DNA from: Sphingomonas sp. IC-11
Lineage (GTDB): Bacteria; Pseudomonadota; Alphaproteobacteria; Sphingomonadales; Sphingomonadaceae
Direction of reading: 5' to 3'
Length of the DNA stretch: 64,000 bases
Assembly: GCF_021043365.1 (NCBI RefSeq)
Contig: NZ_JAJNDU010000001.1
Location: 1,078,164-1,142,163 of the forward strand
Positions 1 through 8,012 of the stretch are shown piece by piece (within the stretch, counting starts at the first letter, position 1; each line of letters opens with the position of its first letter). Under the pieces are notes generated by a model. The model was not told the origin of the DNA, ran no database searches, and was given only the letters and a program-made list of their open reading frames with translations. Position numbers and translations under genes: made by a program.

Positions 1-1016
1 ACCGATTGCGGCTGGACGGGGCCGCCCTTGTTGAGAACTGGCAATCGCTGGCACGGATGAGTGGTCGCGCTTCATGCGGCGCGGCGGTGAAGGCTGATGG
101 TTACGGCCTCGGCGCCGCAGAAGTGGTGCGCCGTCTCGCGAATGCGGGCTGCCGGGACTTTTTCGTCGCAACCTGGGCAGAGGCTGCGGCTCTTGCTCGA
201 GCCGACGTGTCAGTGTCGGTGCTTCACGGCGCGCGATCCGCGGACATGGTCCTCGCGAAGAGCGTGCCGGCAAGGCCGGTTCTGAGCACGAGTGCGCAGA
301 TCAAGCGCTGGCGCGAAGCCGGTATGGGCGCGTGCGACGTGATGGTGGACACCGGCATGAACCGGTTGGGAGTATCCACGGACGAGATTGCTTCCGGCTT
401 GCTGGACGGGCTCCATGTGGAAACGCTGATGAGTCATCTCGCTTCGGCGGAGGAGCAGGCTGACCCCATCAACGAGCGCCAGCGCGCGGGTTTGCAGGCC
501 ATCGCTGATCGCTCAAATGCAAGACGGATCAGCTTGGCAAATTCCGCAGGGATCACTTTGGGCAAAGACTATGCCTTTGATCTCACGCGCCCCGGCATCG
601 CCCTGTACGGTGGCGTGCCTTGCGCGGCTCTGGCGGGCGTGATCCGCCCCGTTGCGACGATCGAGGCAGAAGTGCTGCAACGCCGTGCGGTCCCGGCGGG
701 TGGGCGTGTCGGATACAATCTCACCTGGGTCGCTGAGCGAGACAGCGTCGTAGCGGTTCTGAACCTCGGCTATGCCGACGGCTATCGACGAGCCTTCTCC
801 AGCCGCGGAACAGCGTTCCTGGAAGGCGTCGCTGTTCCAGTCATTGGCCGCGTCTCGATGGATCTGACGGCAGTGGATGTCACTGGCCTCGACGTCGGTG
901 AAGGCGACTGGATCTCCTTCGACTCCGACCTTCCTCATGCGTCGGCTGTATCGGAGGTGTCGCAGTATGAGCTGCTGACCGGCCTTGGTCGACGTTTCGA
1001 CCGGATCTGGGTCTGA
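1..1016 (+). CDS. alr: Alanine racemase, 5' end cut by window
   Basis: PLP-dependent enzyme that interconverts L- and D-alanine, supplying D-alanine for peptidoglycan in the cytoplasm. The PLP lysine sits in AAVKADGYGLGA close to the N-terminus. The second catalytic region carries a tyrosine in RVGYNLTW, and GRVSMDLTAVDV is the family's C-terminal beta-domain motif. The reading frame is open to the first bases (frame starts at base 3). The TTG at base 6 is probably internal, because the family usually has several residues before RLDGAAL, so the true start lies just left of the window. It ends one base before the convergent hydrolase gene, leaving no room for a terminator. Confidence 0.93.
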   Translation, partial: RLRLDGAALVENWQSLARMSGRASCGAAVKADGYGLGAAEVVRRLANAGCRDFFVATWAEAAALARADVSVSVLHGARSADMVLAKSVPARPVLSTSAQIKRWREAGMGACDVMVDTGMNRLGVSTDEIASGLLDGLHVETLMSHLASAEEQADPINERQRAGLQAIADRSNARRISLANSAGITLGKDYAFDLTRPGIALYGGVPCAALAGVIRPVATIEAEVLQRRAVPAGGRVGYNLTWVAERDSVVAVLNLGYADGYRRAFSSRGTAFLEGVAVPVIGRVSMDLTAVDVTGLDVGEGDWISFDSDLPHASAVSEVSQYELLTGLGRRFDRIWV

Positions 1017-2036
1017 TCAGGGAAGGGTAGCCAGCCAGTGGCGCAGCGGTTCCCAAAGCTGCTCTCTGGCGCGGCTCCCGACGACCATACCCACATGTCC
1101 AGCACCCAACTCTCGGCGATTGCTAAGGCCGATCGCCGTCGCGGCCGGTACGATCCGGTCGGCAAGGGAGACGAACTCGATAGCGGGGCACGGCAGGGTT
1201 TCAGGATCGATCGACTTGCCCGCGACATGCCAGTTCCCTAAACCGGGTGCGTCCGCCAGGATCAGTTGCTCAAACAGTTCCGCACCGGCCGCATAAGTGA
1301 GCGGGGCGCCACTGTTCGCCCAATCTTCCATCGCAACAAACATCGCGGCCTCGTCACCCGACATTGTCGCAAACGCCTCGAATTTGGCGATCGTTCGCGC
1401 CGGATCGAGTTTCCAGAAGCCAGTCTGGAGTACCTCGATCGGGACAAGCCCTAGTTGCTCGCAGCCGGGCTGCGCAGCTTCCCAGAGCGAAGCAATGTCC
1501 CCGCGCGTGTCACCATATCCATTAAAGTGCCAAGGTGCGGCGATTACGGCCGTGCCCGCACAGGCCCCCGATACCGCCGCGGCAATGCTCATCGTGCCGC
1601 CAAGGCAATAGCCGACAAGCACCGGCGGAGTATCGAAGCGTCGCATCAGCGGGATCAGAACCCGCTCGATATGACCGCTGATGTCGAGGTCGCGATCCGT
1701 CGGTTGTGCCTCTCCCCAATCAAGTAGCCAGGCATGGTAGCCCTGCTGTGCGATCCACCGCATCAGAGATCGCCCTGGCATCAGGTCGAGGATGAAGGGT
1801 GGGTTGATCAGCGATGGTACAAAAAGCACCGGGCGCCCTGTGCCGCCATAATCCCGCAGGCGCGCGTGGCCCTGCCGCTTGACCGCTCTGGCCATTCGCC
1901 TCTTCGTACGGGGCGCTTCCTGATAGCGGCGCAGACCGGCGAGCGCACTACTCATTCTGGATGGGGATGCTGCAGTTTCGTTGCGCAGCATGTCGAGGAA
2001 CAGGGGTAGTGGCCTTGGGCCGTGTTGCGGTGCCAT
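1017..2036 (-). CDS. Short PHA-synthase-like alpha/beta hydrolase (Cys-type)
   Basis: A 339-residue alpha/beta-hydrolase-fold protein resembling the core of polyhydroxyalkanoate synthases. Visible motifs are VPSLINPPFILDL and LLDWGEA, both PhaC-like. The nucleophile box is GYCLGG, with Cys144 in the place where ordinary hydrolases have Ser. LADRIVP (Asp293) and GAGHVGMVVG (His314) complete a Cys-Asp-His triad. It lacks the long N-terminal domain of class I/II synthases and is close in size to class III PhaC, but no PhaE partner is visible. I chose ATG 2036 over upstream in-frame starts because it leaves a 45 bp divergent gap to phaR. It could be a polymerase, a depolymerase-like or an acyltransferase enzyme. 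Confidence 0.8.
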   Translation of the reverse strand: MAPQHGPRPLPLFLDMLRNETAASPSRMSSALAGLRRYQEAPRTKRRMARAVKRQGHARLRDYGGTGRPVLFVPSLINPPFILDLMPGRSLMRWIAQQGYHAWLLDWGEAQPTDRDLDISGHIERVLIPLMRRFDTPPVLVGYCLGGTMSIAAAVSGACAGTAVIAAPWHFNGYGDTRGDIASLWEAAQPGCEQLGLVPIEVLQTGFWKLDPARTIAKFEAFATMSGDEAAMFVAMEDWANSGAPLTYAAGAELFEQLILADAPGLGNWHVAGKSIDPETLPCPAIEFVSLADRIVPAATAIGLSNRRELGAGHVGMVVGSRAREQLWEPLRHWLATLP

Positions 2037-2081
2037 AACAGATGCTGTAGCGCAGTAAGAAGTCATGAGCGGGGCATCGCG

Positions 2082-2624
2082 ATGAAGAAGCAGCACAGCG
2101 GAGAGGGCGCGATCATCATCAAGAAATACGCCAACCGCCGACTCTACAATACCGAAAGCTCGTCATACATCACCCTTGAGCATCTCGCCGCGATGACCCG
2201 CGAAGGACGCGAGTTCAAGGTCGTTGATGCCAAAACTGACGAGGATATAACCCACAACATCCTTACCCAAATCATCATGGAAGAGGAGGGACGTGGGGAA
2301 CAGCCGATGCTGCCGGTGAATTTCCTGCGGCAGCTGATCGCCATGTATGGCGATTCGATGCAGGCCATGGTGCCCGGTTATCTGGAGGCGTCCATGGACA
2401 GCTTCCGTCGCAACCAGGCCCAATTCAAATCCGCCGTTGAGGGCGCTTTCGCCGGCTCGCCTTTTGCCGAGATGGCGAAGCGCAACATGGCGATGTTTGA
2501 AGCCGCAACCAGCGCTTTCAAGCCGGCCACGCCTCCGCCCGTAGCCAACAAGGATGACGAGATCGCCGCGCTGAAGGCGGAACTCGCTAGGCTGCAGGAC
2601 AAGGTTGACAAGCTGGTTGGCTGA
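2082..2624 (+). CDS. phaR: Polyhydroxyalkanoate synthesis repressor PhaR
   Basis: A 180-residue DNA-binding regulator of PHA granule genes. The N-terminal PHB/PHA accumulation domain is clear (IIKKYANRRLYNTESSSYIT, then VVDAKTDEDIT), followed by an FLRQLIAMYG region and a C-terminal heptad-like helix (DDEIAALKAELARLQDKVDKL) likely to form a coiled coil. Family members bind PHA granules and repress phasin and synthase genes, releasing DNA when polymer accumulates. The start is ATG 2082; a longer frame from 2022 adds 20 residues not typical of the family. It is divergent from the PhaC-like gene, so it may autoregulate and control that gene from the shared 45 bp gap. Confidence 0.93.
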   Translation: MKKQHSGEGAIIIKKYANRRLYNTESSSYITLEHLAAMTREGREFKVVDAKTDEDITHNILTQIIMEEEGRGEQPMLPVNFLRQLIAMYGDSMQAMVPGYLEASMDSFRRNQAQFKSAVEGAFAGSPFAEMAKRNMAMFEAATSAFKPATPPPVANKDDEIAALKAELARLQDKVDKLVG

Positions 2625-2693
2625 TCAACCTGGTACGTCATCCCATTATCGGTGGCCGTCCCGCTTACCGTCACTTCCGTTAGTTCCCAAAGA

Positions 2694-3473
2694 TCAGGCG
2701 CGCATCGCCACCAGCGGCTTCTCGTCGCTGCGCAGGGTGAGCACTTCCACGCCGCCGCTTGTGACCGCCACGGTATGTTCGAACTGTGCTGATAGTTTAC
2801 GGTCGGTCGTCACCACGGTCCATCCGTCATCCTGAGTGGAAACCTTTCGGCTTCCCTGATTGATCATGGGCTCGATCGTGAAGGTCATGCCCTCGCGCAG
2901 CATCGGTCCCGTACCCGGCCGGCCGAAGTTCAGCACCTGCGGCTCTTCATGCATTTTGCGGCCGATGCCATGCCCGCAAAACTCTCGGACCACCGAATAG
3001 CCGTTCTTCTTGGCATGGCGTTCGATCGCGGCGCCGACGTCTCCCAGGCGAGCGCCCGGACGAACCTGTCTGATGCCCTTCCACATGGCTTCCTGCGCTA
3101 CGCGCACCAAACGCCGGGCCGCCGGCGACGTTTGGCCAACCAGATACGTCTTGCTGGAATCAGCGATGAAGCCGTTCTTTTCCAGCGTGATGTCCAGGTT
3201 GATGATGTCCCCCTCGCGAATGATCTCGTTCGCATCGGGGACACCGTGGCAAACCACATGGTTGATCGAGCAATTCAGGACATAGGCAAAACCATACTGT
3301 CCCTTGCTCGCAGGCCGGGCTTGCAGGTCGATGGTGATGAACCGCTCAACAAGATCATTGACCTGTAGCGTCGACATGCCTGCAAGCTGCTGTTGATCCA
3401 GCATCTCAAAGACGGATGCCAGCAGCCTGCCAGATTCCCGCATCAGGTCGAGCTCGTCGGCGGTTTTCACCAT
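2694..3473 (-). CDS. map: Type I methionine aminopeptidase
   Basis: Cytoplasmic metalloprotease that removes the initiator methionine from nascent proteins. The 259-residue length matches the bacterial single-domain type. The five metal ligands are visible in order: Asp in NLDIT, Asp in ADSSKTY, His in CGHGIG, Glu in FTIEPMI and Glu in QFEHTVAV. The substrate-site His is in VVCHGVP. It starts with ATG 3473, 14 bp after the exported methyltransferase gene, so the two probably share a transcript. No signal peptide is seen. Confidence 0.95.
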   Translation of the reverse strand: MVKTADELDLMRESGRLLASVFEMLDQQQLAGMSTLQVNDLVERFITIDLQARPASKGQYGFAYVLNCSINHVVCHGVPDANEIIREGDIINLDITLEKNGFIADSSKTYLVGQTSPAARRLVRVAQEAMWKGIRQVRPGARLGDVGAAIERHAKKNGYSVVREFCGHGIGRKMHEEPQVLNFGRPGTGPMLREGMTFTIEPMINQGSRKVSTQDDGWTVVTTDRKLSAQFEHTVAVTSGGVEVLTLRSDEKPLVAMRA

Positions 3474-3487
3474 GATTGATCGTTCTC

Positions 3488-4297
3488 TTACTTTGGCTTC
3501 ACGAACTTCAGGGTGAACCGATCGCTTTCACCGACCGCGGCGTATTTGGCCCGGTCCACGTCCTTCAACGCGAAGGTGGGTGGCAGGGTCCAGACACCGC
3601 CGGGGTGATCGTGAGTATCCTTGGGGTTGGCATTCACCTCGCTCTCGCCCGCCAGCTTGAATCCCGCTGCCTCGGCCAGCCGCACGACGGTCGACCGCTT
3701 GATATAGCCGCTCTTCTTTTCGAGTGCGGAATCCATGGATTCCGGCAGGCGATGATCGACAACGCCCAACGTGCCGCCCGCCTTCAACATCGCGTAGAAT
3801 GCGGCAAAGGTACGCCCGGCGACCGCCGGATCGTCGTTCATCAGCAGGTTATGGACGTTGCGGAAGGTCAGCACCACGTCCGCACTGCCTGCCGGAACGG
3901 TGCTGGTGCCGTTCGCACCGTCAACGGTCGCAACAGTAGTAGCGCCGAACCAGGCCTGTTTGTCGGCTAGCATCTTCTCCGTGCTGGCGACCCCGCGCGC
4001 ACTGACCAGGGCCACGTAGCGTCCCTTACCCTTGGCCAAGGGCGCCAGGATTTCCGTATACCAGCCCCCGCCGGGGCTGAACTCCACCACCGTGTCGGTC
4101 GGCTTCACTCCGAAAAACGACAGTGTTTCTGCGGGATGGCGGTACTCATCCCGCTGCCGGTTGACGTCGCTGCGTTGCGGGTTCTGAACGGCCGCCCGGA
4201 CCTCGGCGGAGATCGGCGCATGCTGATGGGCCGCATGTTGTGCCGTGGCTGCCGCGGCGCTCGCAAGCAAGATGGTCGCAATGCCGATAGTGCGCAT
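3488..4297 (-). CDS. Exported class I SAM-dependent methyltransferase-like protein
   Basis: 269 residues beginning with a Sec signal peptide (MRTIGIATILLASAAAATAQ, likely cleaved after the Ala-Thr-Ala-Gln region). The mature part carries a methyltransferase motif I-like stretch, VVEFSPGGGWYTEIL, a VVDHRLP strand and a PLAKGKGRYVALV strand. The start at 4297 is supported by a GGGAGAGAG ribosome site; a longer frame to 4522 would bury the signal peptide. The contradiction between a SAM fold and export is notable, since SAM is not known to be abundant in the periplasm. The substrate is unknown. It lies directly upstream of map on the same strand. Confidence 0.82.
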   Translation of the reverse strand: MRTIGIATILLASAAAATAQHAAHQHAPISAEVRAAVQNPQRSDVNRQRDEYRHPAETLSFFGVKPTDTVVEFSPGGGWYTEILAPLAKGKGRYVALVSARGVASTEKMLADKQAWFGATTVATVDGANGTSTVPAGSADVVLTFRNVHNLLMNDDPAVAGRTFAAFYAMLKAGGTLGVVDHRLPESMDSALEKKSGYIKRSTVVRLAEAAGFKLAGESEVNANPKDTHDHPGGVWTLPPTFALKDVDRAKYAAVGESDRFTLKFVKPK

Positions 4298-4347
4298 TAT
4301 CTCTCTCCCTGGGGCAAGTTCATTGGCGTCGGTTTGGAGGCAGAAGA

Positions 4348-4539
4348 ATGGCAACGCAAGCGGTGCTGCTCGGGGCGGCGGCATCCTGCGCAGTCGCAGC
4401 AGCAGGGGCGGCATGGGGGGACAGCCGACGGACGCGCCGGCACGATCCGGATGCGGTCGGCCTGGTCGATTGGCGGACCTTGCAGTTGATCGCGATCGCG
4501 GCAGCGCTCGTGCTCGGGGCACTCGCGATCCGCGCCTGA
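4348..4539 (+). CDS. Small two-helix membrane protein, unknown function
   Basis: A 63-residue protein with an N-terminal hydrophobic stretch (residues about 5-22), a short basic segment SRRTRRHDPDAVG and a second hydrophobic helix (residues about 46-62). A good GGAGG ribosome site lies 8 bases before ATG 4348. The basic loop between two membrane helices suggests both ends outside and the loop in the cytoplasm. I recall similar short proteins with an R-R-R-D-x-D-x-V-G loop as conserved hypotheticals in sphingomonads, but no function is known to me. It is divergent from the methyltransferase gene with a 50 bp gap. Confidence 0.6.
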   Translation: MATQAVLLGAAASCAVAAAGAAWGDSRRTRRHDPDAVGLVDWRTLQLIAIAAALVLGALAIRA

Positions 4540-4625
4540 AATTGCATCCGTTTTGAATGCTCTAGCGACTTCATTCCTGCGGCTTCCGCTATCCAAGGCG
4601 TCAAGGAACGCAGGCGGGGGCGACA

Positions 4626-5255
4626 ATGTTGAGCATGGCATCACGCGCCATCGAGCGGGCGAGGATCTGGCGATGGCAGCGCGACCCGTTCCGCAGCATG
4701 GCGCTGCGGCGTTGGTTCTGCGAACGACACCGGATCGACGTTGGCCTGTACAGCTACGGCTGCTTCGATCAGTGGCGGATGCCGGGCCCGCTGATCGTCG
4801 GCCGTTACTGTTCCATCGCCAAGACGGTCCGTTCCGCGCCGATCAACCACCCTCTGGAGGCGATCACCACCCATCCTGCTTTGTATGAGCGCAAGTTCGG
4901 CGTGGTGGATGCCGACATCCACTATGATGATCCCCAGGTGATCGAGGACGACGTGTGGATCGGGCACCACGCGATCATCCTACCCGGCTGCCGACGGATC
5001 GGCCGCGGAAGCGTCATCGGGGCGGGCGCAATCGTCACCCGTGATGTTCCTCGCTACGCTGTGGTCGTCGGCAACCCGGCGCGGGTTGTGCGGGAGCGCT
5101 TCCCGCGCGACGTGCAGGCGGCACTTGAGCAAAGCCGCTGGTGGGAACTCGACCTTACCGACCTGCGTGCCTTGGTGCAGGACAATCCCGCGCTGATCTT
5201 CCATCCCACCAGTGGAATGCTGCGTGCATGGACTGGCCTCGCTGCGGCCGCGTAA
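4626..5255 (+). CDS. CatB-type left-handed beta-helix O-acetyltransferase
   Basis: 209 residues of the hexapeptide-repeat acyltransferase family. The N-terminal part has a helix-rich lead, then [15 protein letters not shown]. The repeat region [14 protein letters not shown]...[31 protein letters not shown] is the standard CatB/MaaT coil-and-trimer signature; the catalytic His is expected in the SAPINHPLE segment. It probably acetylates a sugar in a cell-surface glycan. The gene is the first of three same-strand genes with two glycosyltransferases, 5 bp before the next start, so a surface polysaccharide role is inferred from context. Confidence 0.85.
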   Translation: MLSMASRAIERARIWRWQRDPFRSMALRRWFCERHRIDVGLYSYGCFDQWRMPGPLIVGRYCSIAKTVRSAPINHPLEAITTHPALYERKFGVVDADIHYDDPQVIEDDVWIGHHAIILPGCRRIGRGSVIGAGAIVTRDVPRYAVVVGNPARVVRERFPRDVQAALEQSRWWELDLTDLRALVQDNPALIFHPTSGMLRAWTGLAAAA

Positions 5256-5260
5256 CGCTT

Positions 5261-6127
5261 ATGGTCGAGGTCAGCGTCATCGTGCCGCACTACAATGATC
5301 TACAGGGCCTGGATCGTTGTCTCGCGGCTCTAACCGCACAATCGTTGCCGCGCGATCGTTACGAGATTGTCGTGGCGGACAACATGAGTCCCCGGGGTGA
5401 AGCCGCGGTGCGCGAAGTGATCGGACAGCGCGCGCAGCTGGTGTTGGCGCGTGAAAAGGGCGCAGGGCCAGCGCGCAACGCCGCCACTCCGGTGGCGCAG
5501 GGCCGATTGTTCGCTTTCACGGACTCCGATTGTGTGCCTGATTCTGGATGGCTCGCTGCCGGAGTGGCCGCCTTGGAAGCTTACGACATCGTCGGAGGGG
5601 CGATGTCATTGTTGTTCAGCGGCCGCGAGAAATCGGGCGCCGAAGCCTATGAGGCGGTCTTTGCATTCAATAACCGCCGCTATGTGGAGCGCGAGGGCTT
5701 TTCCGTTACGGCAAACCTGTTCTGCCGGCGCGAAGTCTATTCCGCAACAGGGCCATTTCATGTCGGCATGTCCGAGGACCGGGATTGGTGCCTGCGAGCT
5801 CGTGCGCTTGGTTTTCGGCTCGGCTATGCGCCCGCTGCACGGGTCGCGCACCCTGCGCGGAGTGACTGGCGCGCACTGCATGCAAAATGGCACCGCCTCA
5901 ACGCGGAGCTTTATGCCAACACGCTGATGACGCCACGCGGCCGGCTCCGCTGGCTTGCATCGACCGCAGCGATGCCGCTCTCGATCCTCGCCCACCTTCC
6001 GCGGGTACTGACGAGCCCTGCACTTGCCGGCACCGTTGAGCGGCGGCGCGGTGCCGCGACCTTGGCGCGCTTGCGATTGTGGCGGTTCGCCGATGGAATG
6101 TTGCGGTTGGTGGGAGCGCGCGCTTGA
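5261..6127 (+). CDS. GT2 family glycosyltransferase
   Basis: 288 residues starting at ATG 5261 (an upstream in-frame start at 5141 would overlap the acetyltransferase gene). The GT-A fold is shown by VSVIVPHYNDLQGL at the N-terminus, a nucleotide/metal motif FTDSDCVP, and SEDRDWCLRARALG, the usual acceptor-side acidic motif. The C-terminal part has a hydrophobic segment (AAMPLSILAHLPRVL) that may associate with the membrane. It is translationally coupled to the following glycosyltransferase by a TTGA overlap. Donor and acceptor sugars cannot be told from sequence. Confidence 0.88.
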   Translation: MVEVSVIVPHYNDLQGLDRCLAALTAQSLPRDRYEIVVADNMSPRGEAAVREVIGQRAQLVLAREKGAGPARNAATPVAQGRLFAFTDSDCVPDSGWLAAGVAALEAYDIVGGAMSLLFSGREKSGAEAYEAVFAFNNRRYVEREGFSVTANLFCRREVYSATGPFHVGMSEDRDWCLRARALGFRLGYAPAARVAHPARSDWRALHAKWHRLNAELYANTLMTPRGRLRWLASTAAMPLSILAHLPRVLTSPALAGTVERRRGAATLARLRLWRFADGMLRLVGARA

Positions 6128-7044
6128 CTCAAGTTGTCGTCTGTATCGTCTCCTTTCGCGATCCGCCGCTAATTGCGCATTGTCTCGCCGCCCTCGCACA
6201 ATCGACGTTCACCGATTTCGAGGTGGTCATTTGCGAGAATGGCGGAGATGACGCGCGACAACGGCTTGCCGCAACGCTGCCGAACCGGCTGCCCGCCGGC
6301 CAGCCGATTGCGTTGCTCGAACAGGCCGCAAACCTCGGCTATGCCGGTGGCGTGAATGCGTGCCTGGCCGCGCGCCCGGATGCTGATTTCTGGTGGGTTC
6401 TAAACCCCGATACCCGAGCTGATCCAGAGGCGCTGGAGGCGCTGGTTGAGCGACTTCAGCGCGGCGACTGTGAAGCAGCGGGCGGAGTGCTCTACCACCC
6501 AAACGGCCGAGTGCAGGCCTATGGCGGGCGCTGGAACACCTGGTGCGCGCGCGCAGAGTCCATCGGCTTCGGCGCTCCTGTGACCGCGCCCGTGGATCCG
6601 CGCTTTGTCGAAAGCCGCATGAACTACCTGCTCGGTGCGTGCATGTTGATTGGGCGTTCCTTCGTGGCCACGGCCGGCCTGATGCGGGATGATTACTTCC
6701 TCTATGCGGAGGAGATTGAATGGTGTCTTCGAGCTCAGGCTAAGGGTTTGCGACTTGGCTTTGCCCCCGGCGCGCGTGTCTGTCATGGGCAGGGGGGCAC
6801 TACGGGATCAGCCACGAGTTTACGAGCGCGGCCGCCCCTACCGATCTACCTGGACGAGCGTAACAAGCTCCACGTCATCAGGGACACGGCGCCGTTCCGC
6901 CTCCTTGTAGCCGCACCAATGGCCTTCATCTTGGCTTGCGCGCGCTTTGCTCGGCGCGGGGCGATGCGGCAGTGGAAGCATGCAATGGCAGGCTGGTGGG
7001 CGGGCGTCTGCAACCGTCGGGGCGCTCCTACTTGGCTGCAGTGA
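6124..7044 (+). CDS. GT2 family glycosyltransferase, rhamnosyltransferase-like
   Basis: 306 residues when started at the TTG at 6124, which overlaps the TGA of the previous gene (TTGA). The core VVVCIVSFRDPP begins immediately after this start. Motifs: LEQAANLGYAGGVNA (donor binding), NPDTRADP (metal motif), YAEEIEWCLRAQAKG (acceptor side). These match the WbbL/rhamnosyltransferase branch of GT2. A membrane-proximal hydrophobic helix (LLVAAPMAFILACARF) lies near the C-terminus. It ends the acetyltransferase-GT-GT set. The start is uncertain because a 15-residue longer frame from 6079 exists. Confidence 0.85.
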   Translation: MTQVVVCIVSFRDPPLIAHCLAALAQSTFTDFEVVICENGGDDARQRLAATLPNRLPAGQPIALLEQAANLGYAGGVNACLAARPDADFWWVLNPDTRADPEALEALVERLQRGDCEAAGGVLYHPNGRVQAYGGRWNTWCARAESIGFGAPVTAPVDPRFVESRMNYLLGACMLIGRSFVATAGLMRDDYFLYAEEIEWCLRAQAKGLRLGFAPGARVCHGQGGTTGSATSLRARPPLPIYLDERNKLHVIRDTAPFRLLVAAPMAFILACARFARRGAMRQWKHAMAGWWAGVCNRRGAPTWLQ

Positions 7045-7092
7045 GGGCAGTGTTCTCTGGTGGCACGCTCCCATTTTCGATCTGCGACTTTG

Positions 7093-7108
7093 CGTACCAA
7101 TTGGTACG
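7093..7108. promoter_or_regulatory. Palindromic operator candidate O1 (TACC-N4-GGTA)
   Basis: A perfect 16-base palindrome, CGTACCAATTGGTACG. It lies just upstream of the -35 box of the predicted promoter. A second related site occurs 47 bp downstream, centre to centre. The pair suggests a dimeric repressor of the TetR or similar class; the regulator is not identifiable in the window. Confidence 0.55.
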
Positions 7109-7116
7109 GAAAGCTG

Positions 7117-7145
7117 TTGACGCCGCTTCGGCTGTTCAATATACC
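7117..7145 (+). promoter_or_regulatory. Sigma-70-type promoter for the gene at 7275
   Basis: TTGACG at 7117-7122 and TATACC at 7140-7145 are separated by exactly 17 bases, close to the housekeeping consensus. Transcription would start near 7152, giving a leader of about 120 bases before the ATG at 7275. The promoter is bracketed by the two TACC-N4-GGTA palindromes, the second of which overlaps the -10 and start point. Confidence 0.5.
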
Positions 7146-7153
7146 GGTTGGTA
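7142..7153. promoter_or_regulatory. Palindromic operator candidate O2 (TACC-N4-GGTA)
   Basis: TACCGGTTGGTA has the same TACC and GGTA half-sites and spacing as the palindrome at 7093-7108, with a different central tetranucleotide (GGTT against AATT). It covers the end of the -10 box and the probable start point, where a bound repressor would block transcription. Confidence 0.5.
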
Positions 7154-7274
7154 CACAAGGCGGTGACGCAAAGCGACATCTAGCCTGACGTCAGTCAACC
7201 AATGAACAGCGCATAGGCGAGCCTCTCTGCTCCCGCCTTGGTCATCCGGTGCGAACAACAGAAGGGGAAGCAGC

Positions 7275-7700
7275 ATGGCTTACATGGCTTTTGACACGCT
7301 GGCCGCGAGCCTTCCGCCAAGCGGCGCTGCCTGTCTGCGTGTGGAGCCAATTACAACCGCAGCTGATCAGGCCAACGCTGTCACTTCGCCGCTGAGTGCG
7401 CTTGAATGGTCGGTAGTGGCGCTTGCCCGCAATGATAGCCTGTCGTCACTGCGACAGCCCGGCAGACTGTCGATGGCGATGGCCACGATCTTCCGCCAGA
7501 GCAATCCGCGGCTCGCAGACCCCAAGCTCGAAGCGCTTCGCCGAATGGCAGTGCTCGCGTGGCACCACAGCTTTCAGGTGCCGGCCAGTGAGTTGCGCGC
7601 CTTCTTCGAAGCCGGCTTCACGGTTGGCCATTACGAAACCATGATGGAGAGCATATCGGCGTCGCTGACGCGCGATCGTGGCGGTCGCCGCGGCCGTTGA
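7275..7700 (+). CDS. Hypothetical protein, sphingomonad-type
   Basis: 141 residues with no domain I can name. A SPLSALEWSVVALARNDSLSSL segment is followed by RLADPKLEALRRMAVLAWH and VPASELRAFFEAGFTVGHYETMMESI, which look like short helices of a compact all-alpha protein. The C-terminus is basic (RDRGGRRGR). No signal peptide or membrane helix is visible. AAGGGGAAG precedes ATG 7275 at a suitable distance. I have an impression of related sphingomonad hypotheticals but no function. It is a single-gene unit driven by the operator-flanked promoter upstream, so it is probably inducible. Confidence 0.7.
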   Translation: MAYMAFDTLAASLPPSGAACLRVEPITTAADQANAVTSPLSALEWSVVALARNDSLSSLRQPGRLSMAMATIFRQSNPRLADPKLEALRRMAVLAWHHSFQVPASELRAFFEAGFTVGHYETMMESISASLTRDRGGRRGR

Positions 7701-8012
7701 TCGCCTCGACCGTTCACGAGCGTTGTTCCATTCCCCTGGTGTTAGGCTCAACGCCGCTCGGGCGAACTCGGGTGTTCGCTGATCACTCGCCAAAAGAAGC
7801 CCGTGAGCGCTAAAACGCAGATCGTGCATCGTGATCGTTCAGCGCTTCGGCTTGTCGCAAGGTCGAGCCGACGTCGGCAGTGCTGCTGAGATTTGCGGTC
7901 GCCCAAGCGGCAGCAGCATCAGAATATCTCGGCAATAACGCTGCTTGAGCACCAAGGGTCGGAACGCGCAGGCGTCGCGCATCGTTGACAGGCCATTCAC
8001 CAGGAGGATGAG
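7701..8012. other. Intergenic region holding a stress promoter
   Basis: 312 bases without a convincing gene. An open frame on the minus strand (7810-8085) overlaps the start of the next gene and shows no protein-like features. The only clear element is the EcfG-type promoter near the right end. No terminator hairpin with a T-run was seen after the gene ending at 7700. Confidence 0.6.
7961..7986 (+). promoter_or_regulatory. EcfG-type general stress response promoter
   Basis: GGAAC at 7961-7965 and CGTT at 7983-7986 are separated by exactly 17 bases. This is the established alphaproteobacterial EcfG (PhyR-NepR-controlled sigma factor) consensus GGAAC-N16/17-CGTT with no mismatch. Transcription would begin about 20 bases before ATG 8013, which has its own AGGAGG ribosome site. 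It should drive the SRPBCC, dehydrogenase and SDR genes as one stress-induced unit. Confidence 0.8.
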
